NCBI GenBank assembly: GCA_035765895.1 | Contig: DASTWL010000095.1 | Coordinates: forward strand, 1-47,029 | Direction of reading: 5' to 3' | DNA: 47,029 bases | Source of the DNA: Verrucomicrobiia bacterium | Lineage (GTDB): Bacteria; Verrucomicrobiota; Verrucomicrobiia; Limisphaerales; DSYF01 | In this document: piece after piece, positions 40,871 through 47,029 of the stretch | Layout of the letters: each line of letters opens with the position of its first letter | Position numbering within the stretch: the stretch's first letter is position 1 | Notes under the pieces: model-generated | The model's input: only the letters and a program-made list of their open reading frames with translations | Databases searched by the model: none | Told to the model about the DNA's origin: nothing | Made by a program: the position numbers and the translations under genes

Positions 40871-42268
40871 TTAAAAAATATAGGTAAGCGTCGTGGAGAC
40901 ATAATTTACGTCCTTGCCGCCGGCCTCATGAACATAGCTGCCGGTAAAAAAGTGGACGTAAGAGGCTCCGAAAGTGAGGTGTCGTTGAATTCGCCACTGC
41001 AAATTCAAATCCACCGCCGTCGCGACATAGGCGGAGGCATTGCTATTTGCCGGTATCTCAATGTATCCGGGGACGGCGTAAACGGCGTCATTTCGCGAGT
41101 AGCGCCAAAACCAATTCACCCCGCCGTCCACCGTCACATTGCGCAACGGGTTCACCGTAAGGTTCGGGTGGACGCCAATGATGTTTTGCGGACGAATCAA
41201 GCTGGCATCGTTAAAATATCCGGATTTGAAATAGAGCGCATCGAAAGTTTGCAACTGCCCGTCACCGGAGTTGTGGTCGCCGCTGGTCACGCCGACTTTC
41301 AATCCCAGCCTCGGCTGCCACGTCGCATCCCAAGTATAGCCGAGGTTCTGGCCGGCGGTCCAAGCCAGGATGGAGTCATCGCCAAAACTTCCCACCTGCA
41401 AAACTTGTTCGGCGTCCCAGTCCCAGTGACGCCATTTCCCGAATTCACGCGTGCCGAAAGAGTGCCTGGTTTCGTGGCCAGTTACCGAAGCATAGGTCGC
41501 GGTCTGGTTGTCGATGCCCAGATAATAAAGATCAAATCCCTGCTGGTGCTGGGTGTTTAACCAATGGGTGACATACAATCCCCAGAAAGTTGTGTTGGGA
41601 TTACTTCCGGAGATTCCTCCGCTGTCCTCGACCGGCCGGGTGAGAAAGGCCGTCGCTTCCCACAGCGGCCGGGTATAGATCATCTCAAATCCGTCAAACC
41701 GGCTGGGAATGTTGGGTGCCGCACGGGTGGCGACAAGTCGGCCCGCCCCGAAGCTCATGCCGAAACGTCCGCCGCGCACCGTCAACTTTTCATCGTCGGT
41801 CAAATAGGGAATGACGTCGAGAAAGGCAAATTGCAAATCCAGCGGATCATCTTGCACATCGGGAGCCGGTGGATTTTCGCCCTCCATGAGGCCAGAAATT
41901 CCTTCCGCAAAGATGCGGACGCGCTCGCCAAGATGCACGTCGGACAGGAGGGTGACCCGTTGCAGCCAATAGGAATTTGCCCCCCTTCCCCCAATTCCAA
42001 AATGGGGGTCGTAATTCCCCTCGAATCGCTCACGCACCTCGCCGCCCAGCGTCAGATGCCAATCAGGCGCATTGGTTCGCAGGGGAATGTATTTAATTTG
42101 ATCAAGCCAGTCGGTGCGATTGGTTGGATTGTCCAGGTAGGAATAATTTTCATTAAAACGCAGAACTTTGTAGGCCGGCGGCACGAACTGGCTTTCGGGC
42201 GGCATGGTTTGGGACAGCGCAGTGAACGGCACCACAAGCACAGCCGGTATGAGCCACTCACTGCGCAT
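40871..42268 (-). CDS. Alginate-export-type outer-membrane porin
   Basis: The 465-aa outer-membrane protein begins with a signal peptide (MRSEWLIPAVLVVPFTALSQ). It has the early family block YKVLRFNENYSYLDNPTNRT, followed by DWHLTLGGEVRERFEGNYD, then many amphipathic strands. It ends VNYVSTTLTYIF with a C-terminal aromatic residue as expected for BAM substrates. This fold (alginate_exp) covers AlgE-like channels and many porins for small acids and aromatics. In this operon it most likely admits the compound the enzymes act on. It lies 5 bp after the M17-like gene. Confidence 0.87.
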   Translation of the reverse strand: MRSEWLIPAVLVVPFTALSQTMPPESQFVPPAYKVLRFNENYSYLDNPTNRTDWLDQIKYIPLRTNAPDWHLTLGGEVRERFEGNYDPHFGIGGRGANSYWLQRVTLLSDVHLGERVRIFAEGISGLMEGENPPAPDVQDDPLDLQFAFLDVIPYLTDDEKLTVRGGRFGMSFGAGRLVATRAAPNIPSRFDGFEMIYTRPLWEATAFLTRPVEDSGGISGSNPNTTFWGLYVTHWLNTQHQQGFDLYYLGIDNQTATYASVTGHETRHSFGTREFGKWRHWDWDAEQVLQVGSFGDDSILAWTAGQNLGYTWDATWQPRLGLKVGVTSGDHNSGDGQLQTFDALYFKSGYFNDASLIRPQNIIGVHPNLTVNPLRNVTVDGGVNWFWRYSRNDAVYAVPGYIEIPANSNASAYVATAVDLNLQWRIQRHLTFGASYVHFFTGSYVHEAGGKDVNYVSTTLTYIF

Positions 42269-42273
42269 GAGCT

Positions 42274-43023
42274 TTACTTGGTTGCGGAGACGTAGGGAGC
42301 GGTGTCGCGCCTGGCGAGTTCACTGTCCACGCCCGCAATGCCTTCGCCGACCTGTTTCACGGCGCTGTCGAAATAGCTTGGCCCCGCTTCGATCACGAGA
42401 CTTTCGATGCTGAACTTGGATTCGAGCCCCTGCGCTTGCAGGCGCTTTTCCGTGTCATAGGCGAACAGGAATTGCTCTGCGAAGGTGCGGTCGCCTAGCC
42501 CGACTTCAATCACAGTATTGCCTTCGTCGCGAATGACTGGCGCCCAGGCAACATGCCTGGCCTTGAGCCGAACCGCTTCTCGCGCGGCGATCCGGCCGAC
42601 CACACGCAATGAATCCAGCGACAAATCTTTCTCATCACCCAACCCGATGACCATGAAACGCTTCGCGGGGATGGAACCCTTCGTTGGTGTAAACAGAATC
42701 GTTTCGCCCAGTTCGCCGACGAACTCACCCCGGTTGCGCAACGCCGAAAGCAGACCACCGAGGTGGGCGTCGGTGTCTTTTGCCGCGCCTTGATAGGTGT
42801 CACCGGACGGCTTGTGTTTAAACAGGCAGATCATTTGCAAATCCGCCGCCTCCATGTAAGGGCCAACCATTTTCACCGAGAGCGTGATGCCCAGCGGTTT
42901 GGTGGCGAACACATTTTCCTTGGGCGCGCTGGTGGAATCGGCCCGCGCCGTCGCGACCAGCCACAGCGCAGCCAATGGGATAATCAAAAATCGCGTCTTC
43001 ATAAAACTTGAATGCAGTTTCAT
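42274..43023 (-). CDS. Exported stand-alone M17 leucyl-aminopeptidase N-terminal domain
   Basis: The 249-aa protein has a signal peptide (MKTRFLIIPLAALWLVATAR from the internal ATG at 43002). The mature part resembles only the N-terminal domain of M17 aminopeptidases (ADLQMICLFKHKPSGDTYQG, LGETILFTPTKGSIPAKRFM, VIGLGDEKDLSLDSLRVVGR, AVRLKARHVAWAPV). The C-terminal catalytic domain with the metal ligands is absent, so peptidase activity is not expected. Start ATG 43023 overlaps the stop of the preceding gene as TGATG, suggesting coupling. The role is unknown; it may bind a ligand. Confidence 0.78.
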   Translation of the reverse strand: MKLHSSFMKTRFLIIPLAALWLVATARADSTSAPKENVFATKPLGITLSVKMVGPYMEAADLQMICLFKHKPSGDTYQGAAKDTDAHLGGLLSALRNRGEFVGELGETILFTPTKGSIPAKRFMVIGLGDEKDLSLDSLRVVGRIAAREAVRLKARHVAWAPVIRDEGNTVIEVGLGDRTFAEQFLFAYDTEKRLQAQGLESKFSIESLVIEAGPSYFDSAVKQVGEGIAGVDSELARRDTAPYVSATK

Positions 43024-43697
43024 CAGTGAGCTTTTTTCGGAACGATCTGCGGCTTTTGCGCGGATTGCGGCGCGTGATGGACCATCGTGTAGGCGTATTC
43101 CACGCCCACGCCGTAAGCGCCAGCCTGCTGTTTGAGCAGGCCCATCAGGTTGTTGTAATGCTCGCGGTTCTTCCAATCGCGCTGCCATTCGAGCAAGGCG
43201 GCAATCGTCGTCAACCGCACCGCGCCCGCCTGCACCATGCGCGACAAAGCGGCTTCCTGCGCGGCCGGCGAAGTTGCGCCGCAGCAATCTTCCACCACGT
43301 AAATGTTGTAGCCGGCGCCGAGCATCTCAATCGTCGGCCAGGTGATGCATACTTCCGTCCACAGGCCGGTCATGAGGATGTTCTTGCGACCCGTGGCTTC
43401 GATGGCTTTGCGGAAACCGGCGTCGTCCCAGGAATTCATCGAAGTGCGTTCCACGACCGGTTGGCCGGGAAAAACGTCGAGTAACTGCGGCCAGATATAA
43501 CCGCTGAATGATTCCGTCTCGACGGCCGTGAGCACGGTGGGCACGTTGAACTCCTTCGCGACTTTGGCGAGAAGGGTGACGTTGTTGATCATGGTGGCGC
43601 GGTCGGCGCTGGCCATGCCGAACGTCATTTGCGGCTGCTGGTCAATGAAGACGACGGCGCTGTCTTCGGGGGTGTAGAGTTTGTGGTATTGGTTCAT
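43023..43697 (-). CDS. Isochorismatase-fold cysteine hydrolase (YcaC-like)
   Basis: A 224-aa protein close to the YcaC group: VVFIDQQPQMTFGM with Asp19, and GLWTEVCITW with nucleophile Cys117. At the position of the usual triad lysine I read Arg84 (VVERTSMNSW). YcaC-like proteins hydrolyse amides or are induced by stress, with no firm substrate. The C-terminal extension ends HHAPQSAQKPQIVPKKAH. It overlaps the M17-like gene and follows the pirin gene by 30 bp. Confidence 0.88.
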   Translation of the reverse strand: MNQYHKLYTPEDSAVVFIDQQPQMTFGMASADRATMINNVTLLAKVAKEFNVPTVLTAVETESFSGYIWPQLLDVFPGQPVVERTSMNSWDDAGFRKAIEATGRKNILMTGLWTEVCITWPTIEMLGAGYNIYVVEDCCGATSPAAQEAALSRMVQAGAVRLTTIAALLEWQRDWKNREHYNNLMGLLKQQAGAYGVGVEYAYTMVHHAPQSAQKPQIVPKKAH

Positions 43698-43727
43698 AGT
43701 TTTTTGTTGGTTGATGTTTGTTTGGAT

Positions 43728-44423
43728 TCAGTTGAGGTCGAAAAACAGAAAATGAGCGCCGGAAGTGGATCGCAGTTGAATGGCTTTTTCGCAGTCAAGC
43801 GAAGCCCCGTCGCCGGGAGAAAGCCTGGTTCCATTCAAGTCGAGATCACCTTCAATCAATTGCACCCAGCCGTGGCGTTGCTCCCCCAATACCTGATTGA
43901 TTGTTCCATTGGCCGCGAGCTTGCCAATGTAGAGTTTAACATCCTGATTGATTGAAATGGATTTGTCCCGGCCATCGGGCGAACAGGCCAGCGTCAGTGA
44001 ATTCACCGGCGCGTCGGCGAAAGATTGTTGCGCGTAGCTTGGCGGGAAACCTTTACGCGCCGGCATCAGCCAGATTTGGAGAAAATGAACCGGCTCGCTG
44101 GGTGAATTGTTGAATTCGCTGTGGGCTATGCCGGTGCCGGCCGAGATGCGCTGCACGTCACCCGCCTTCATTACGGCCGTGTGCCCCATGCTGTCCTGAT
44201 GCTTGAGCGCACCGCTGATGACGTAGCTGATAATTTCAAAATCCTGATGCGGATGTGTGCCAAATCCCTGACCGCCCGCCACGCGGTCTTCATTGATGAC
44301 CCGCAAATCACGGAAACCCATGTGTTGCGGATCGTAATAGTTCGCGAAGGAAAACGTGTGATAGCTGTCGAGCCAGCCGTGATCGGCATGGCCGCGAGCT
44401 TTGGATGGACGGATTTTGATCAT
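43728..44423 (-). CDS. Pirin family bicupin (YhhW-like)
   Basis: A 231-aa bicupin. It opens IRPSKARGHADHGWLDSYHT, then FRDLRVINEDRVAGGQGFGT, and the metal-site block THPHQDFEIISYVISG with His residues plus Glu. AGTGIAHSEFN completes the site. Relatives include quercetin 2,3-dioxygenases. The second cupin is shorter and lacks the ligands, as usual. It is the second gene of the operon, 18 bp after the hydrolase gene. Confidence 0.92.
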   Translation of the reverse strand: MIKIRPSKARGHADHGWLDSYHTFSFANYYDPQHMGFRDLRVINEDRVAGGQGFGTHPHQDFEIISYVISGALKHQDSMGHTAVMKAGDVQRISAGTGIAHSEFNNSPSEPVHFLQIWLMPARKGFPPSYAQQSFADAPVNSLTLACSPDGRDKSISINQDVKLYIGKLAANGTINQVLGEQRHGWVQLIEGDLDLNGTRLSPGDGASLDCEKAIQLRSTSGAHFLFFDLN

Positions 44424-44441
44424 GGTGGTGGAAACTTCAGT

Positions 44442-45266
44442 TCAGGACTTGATGAAGGCCAGCAAGTCGGCATTGAGCTTGTCTTTGTGGGTGCGGGGAA
44501 TTCCATGAGGTGCCCCGGCATAGACGAGCAATTTACCTTGCTTGAGCAGTCTGGCCGCCGCCCGGCCGGTTAGGTCCAACGGCACGATTTGGTCATCGTC
44601 GCCATGCACCACCAGTGTTGGCACATCGGTCTTTTTCAGGTCGTCAGTAAAATCCGTTTCGGAGAAGGCTTTGATGCAGTCGTAGGTATTTTTGTGCCCG
44701 GCCATCATACCTTGCATCCAAAACGTATCAATCGTGCCTTGTGATACTTTTGCTCCGGGACGGTTGAAGCCGTAAAATGGGCCGGCGGCGAGATCTTTGT
44801 AAAGCTGGGCGCGGTTGGCAACCGATCCCGCCCGAATGCCGTCGAACACTTCGATTGGCAGACCGTTGGGATTCGTCGGCGTCTTCAGCATCTGCGGCGG
44901 AACTGCCGCGACCAGCACGGCCTTCGCCACGCGCTGGCTGCCGTGACGCCCGATATAGCGGACCACCTCGCCGCCGCCAGTGGAGTGGCCCACCAACGTC
45001 GCGTTCTTCAGATCGAGCGTATCCATCAACAGCGCCAGATCATCGGCGTAGGTATCCATGTCATTACCCTGCCACGGCTGGCTGGAGCGACCGTGACCGC
45101 GCCGGTCGTGGGCAATACAGCGGTAGCCCTGCGCGGCCAGAAACAACATCTGGTCTTCCCAGGCATCCGAATTCAATGGCCAGCCGTGACTGAAAACCAC
45201 GGGCTGACCGGTGCCCCAGTCTTTGAAGTAAATCTGCGTTCCGTCCGTCGTGGTGATCGTATTCAC
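44442..45266 (-). CDS. Alpha/beta hydrolase, non-heme haloperoxidase/arylesterase type
   Basis: A 274-aa hydrolase. It opens [20 protein letters not shown], then [15 protein letters not shown]. The catalytic Ser is in [14 protein letters not shown], the acid is in [10 protein letters not shown] and the His is in [11 protein letters not shown]. This subgroup contains cofactor-free chloroperoxidases and aryl esterases. The start is GTG, as no ATG can give the conserved N-terminus. It is first of nine co-directional genes, 118 bp downstream of the response-regulator gene. Confidence 0.92.
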   Translation of the reverse strand: MNTITTTDGTQIYFKDWGTGQPVVFSHGWPLNSDAWEDQMLFLAAQGYRCIAHDRRGHGRSSQPWQGNDMDTYADDLALLMDTLDLKNATLVGHSTGGGEVVRYIGRHGSQRVAKAVLVAAVPPQMLKTPTNPNGLPIEVFDGIRAGSVANRAQLYKDLAAGPFYGFNRPGAKVSQGTIDTFWMQGMMAGHKNTYDCIKAFSETDFTDDLKKTDVPTLVVHGDDDQIVPLDLTGRAAARLLKQGKLLVYAGAPHGIPRTHKDKLNADLLAFIKS

Positions 45267-45312
45267 GCCTCAACCATACCCGCATGCTTGCATTTGCAAA
45301 TTGAACATTGGA

Positions 45313-45341
45313 AGGAGCGGGTTCTCCTACTTTAGAAGGAG
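45313..45341 (-). promoter_or_regulatory. Candidate operator or attenuator before the nine-gene operon
   Basis: Three alternating words lie in a row: AGGAG (45313-45317), CTCCT (45324-45328), AGGAG (45337-45341). CTCCTACTTTAGAAGGAG (45324-45341) matches its own reverse complement at 14 of 18 positions. The middle word can pair with either neighbour, so this is either a regulator binding site or a two-state RNA hairpin 47-76 bp upstream of the hydrolase start. Confidence 0.45.
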
Positions 45342-45384
45342 TGCGGCAAAAGCAGAAAAAGAAAAAGCTGACCGCGGAGGCCGC

Positions 45385-46089
45385 TTACATCCGCAGCAAC
45401 CCCCGGCGGTTCGCCACGGCAATGGCTTCGGTGCGGCTCAAGACATTGAGTTTTTTGAATATGGATTGAACGTGGCTTTTGACCGTGACTTCGGAGATGG
45501 ATAACGCCACGCCGACGAGCTTGTTGGGCTTGCCTTCCGCCAAAAGCCGCAACACTTCCAGTTCGCGCGGCGACAGTTCTTCGCCAGGCAATCGCTCGGC
45601 CAGCTTGGCCGCCACGGCCGGCGGCAGGAAGGTGCGGCCGGCGTGAACGGCCCGGATGCACTGAAACAATTCTTCGCGATGCACGTCCTTTAACAGATAC
45701 GATTTCGCGCCCGCCCGCATGCCGCGGTAAATGTCCTCATCACCGTCATAGGTGGTCAGCACAATGATCCGCGCGTTGGCATCAATGGCGCGGATTTCGT
45801 AAATGGCGGTAACACCATCCAGCTCCGGCATGCGCAAGTCCATCAGCGTGACGTCGGGCCGGTGCTGGCGCCACAGGGCCACCACTTCGCGGCCGTTGCC
45901 AGCCTCCGCGACGATATGCATGTCGTCCTGCTGGTTGATGATGGAAACCAGCCCGTTGCGCACGACCGTATGGTCTTCGGCAATGAGCACGCGGATGGCG
46001 GGCGGCCGGACCGGTGCTGCGCCCATCTGCGCGGTGCGGCGACGGAAAGCGGTGTCCACTTTCAGCTTCTCAGACCTGGTCATTTTCAT
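45385..46089 (-). CDS. NarL/LuxR-type response regulator
   Basis: A 234-aa protein with a receiver domain (about 32-150; IRVLIAEDHTVVRNGLV, phospho-acceptor Asp84 in TLMDLRMPELDG, Lys in SYLLKDV). The C-terminal LuxR-type HTH is LSPRELEVLRLLAEGKPNKL plus VTVKSHVQSIFKKLNV. A 30-residue N-terminal tail is Arg/Lys-rich. It overlaps the kinase gene by 20 bp and is followed by the nine-gene operon, which it probably controls. The overlap marks a co-transcribed two-component pair. Confidence 0.94.
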   Translation of the reverse strand: MKMTRSEKLKVDTAFRRRTAQMGAAPVRPPAIRVLIAEDHTVVRNGLVSIINQQDDMHIVAEAGNGREVVALWRQHRPDVTLMDLRMPELDGVTAIYEIRAIDANARIIVLTTYDGDEDIYRGMRAGAKSYLLKDVHREELFQCIRAVHAGRTFLPPAVAAKLAERLPGEELSPRELEVLRLLAEGKPNKLVGVALSISEVTVKSHVQSIFKKLNVLSRTEAIAVANRRGLLRM

Positions 46090-47029
46090 GGTTTCTGTCG
46101 GCCGCGTCGGCCGGTTTTAATTCCACCAAAATTTCCGTGCCCTGCCCGGGCATGGACCGGAGCACGAAACGGCCCGCCAGCTGTTCCGCGCGTTCCCGCA
46201 TGCCGACAAGGCCAAAGCCATCATGCTCGGCCTGCGGGTTGAACCCGCGCCCGTCATCCACAAGCTGCAATCGGACCGTATCCGCCGCAAACGTCAGCGT
46301 CGCGCCAAAACGGCGGGCCTGCGCGTATTTGATCGTGTTGGTCAGCGATTCCTGGGCAATGCGCAACAACCCCTCCTCCCACTCCGGCGGCAGGGACCGG
46401 CCCGCCCCTTGCACGACGAGCTCGGCTTGCAGATCCGTGCCGCTGGTCATCCGTTTCAACAGATCATCCAGGGCGGTTGAAAGCGTTCCGTCGAGCAGGG
46501 AACGCGAACGCATGGCACGGACGGAACGGCGGGCCTCGCCCAGGCTTGCCCGCGCCAGGGCCTCGGCGCGTTCAAGATGTGCCGTAACTGCGGGGCCATC
46601 CGCGCCCGTCATGGCCCCCTTCGCGGCTTCAAGCTGCATGATCACCCCCGTGAATCCCTGCGCCAGCGTGTCGTGAATATCCCGCGCCATGCGATTGCGT
46701 TCGGCCGCAACGGCAGCTTCGCGGCTTTGGCGGGACAGGCGCAGCAACCGCACCGCCAGCATCGCCTGATGCGTCAAAGCCCGGGTCAGTGCGATTTCTT
46801 CGGACAGGAATTCCCGCCTTTCCGCAAAGCGAATGCTGATGAGGCCGGCCACTTTACCGGCAAGCATGGTAGGAACCGCGAGGGTGCAAACGATGCCTGC
46901 CGTGCGCAGCCGTTTCATGATGGTTTCGGCGGTGGGATTGGCCGCGGTCGCAAATGACCAGTCATGCCAGCACGCCTCTGGTGCCTCCGCAAAGCGCACC
47001 CGAAACTGGCTTGGTTGAATGTCGCCGAT
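46070..47029 (-). CDS. Histidine kinase with GAF domain (N-terminus beyond window)
   Basis: At least 319 aa; the frame is open to the right edge, so the start is missing. The visible part begins inside a GAF sensor domain (LAVPTMLAGKVAGLISIRFA). A dimerisation helix with phospho-acceptor His in RNRMARDIHDTLAQGFTGVI (HisKA_3) follows, then an ATPase domain with LLRIAQESLTNTIKYAQARR, VDDGRGF and GFGLVGMRERAEQLAGRF. This is the NarX/DesK-type class that pairs with NarL regulators. No membrane helix is seen in the visible part. An apparent GTG start at 46999 is internal. Confidence 0.9.
   Translation of the reverse strand: MGDIQPSQFRVRFAEAPEACWHDWSFATAANPTAETIMKRLRTAGIVCTLAVPTMLAGKVAGLISIRFAERREFLSEEIALTRALTHQAMLAVRLLRLSRQSREAAVAAERNRMARDIHDTLAQGFTGVIMQLEAAKGAMTGADGPAVTAHLERAEALARASLGEARRSVRAMRSRSLLDGTLSTALDDLLKRMTSGTDLQAELVVQGAGRSLPPEWEEGLLRIAQESLTNTIKYAQARRFGATLTFAADTVRLQLVDDGRGFNPQAEHDGFGLVGMRERAEQLAGRFVLRSMPGQGTEILVELKPADAADRNHENDQV

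Noticed and set aside
1-47029. CRISPR array, insertion sequence or prophage
   Set aside because: No regularly spaced direct repeats, transposase, integrase or phage structural motif was seen in reading the window.

Overview
The window looks like a high-G+C chromosome segment from Verrucomicrobiota, most likely a soil or freshwater Pedosphaera/Limisphaera-type lineage. This is an inference from several lineage habits seen together: a planctomycete/verrucomicrobial-type cytochrome c domain, a prepilin with the FTLVELLVVIAMIGILSALL N-terminus, secreted proteins carrying W...FYRV modules, and dispersed short palindromes that even sit inside coding sequence. Nothing indicates a plasmid, phage or IS element, and I see no CRISPR array.

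Layout. 1-5.1 kb: a GT2 glycosyltransferase cut by the left edge (minus strand), then cimA and valS. valS carries at least four in-frame palindromic-repeat insertions and one A+T-richer insert. 5.1-8.3 kb: a secreted formylglycine-generating-enzyme-fold protein, an inositol-monophosphatase-family enzyme and rdgB. 8.3-14.1 kb: a predicted electron conduit (octaheme lipoprotein, outer-membrane barrel with a fused monoheme domain, cupredoxin), divergent from an ECF sigma factor and a membrane anti-sigma-like protein. 14.1-15.3 kb: a pseudopilin and tRNA-Ala(GGC) with a good sigma-70 promoter.

15.4-34.7 kb is the most interesting block. Seven minus-strand genes encode a GH115 alpha-glucuronidase, two PF07944 beta-L-arabinofuranosidases (one GH146-like, one GH127-like), a secreted lectin-domain metallopeptidase, a POT peptide transporter, an S9 peptidase and an AraC regulator. 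A divergent pair follows: Xaa-Pro aminopeptidase and a small secreted metallopeptidase. The S9 peptidase contains a von Hippel-Lindau (VHL) beta-domain look-alike that keeps four of the five hydroxyproline-pocket residues, with a conservative Ser-to-Thr change at the fifth. GH127 enzymes are known for removing beta-L-arabinose from hydroxyproline-linked arabinans. My hypothesis is therefore a locus for degrading hydroxyproline-rich glycoproteins (plant extensins or arabinogalactan proteins): sugars removed, backbone cut by hydroxyproline-reading and other peptidases, peptides imported, X-Pro bonds finished in the cytoplasm.

34.9-37 kb: a type-2 NADH dehydrogenase fused to a cyclic-nucleotide-binding domain and a CBS pair. 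37-45.3 kb: a tightly packed nine-gene minus-strand operon (alpha/beta hydrolase, pirin, YcaC-like hydrolase, orphan M17 N-domain, alginate-type porin, ABM protein, amidohydrolase, DoxX, DedA-rhodanese). It lies directly downstream of a NarL-type response regulator and a GAF histidine kinase that runs off the right edge. This resembles an inducible detoxification/catabolic operon with its own two-component system.

All family assignments are from reading motifs by eye; no database search was run.
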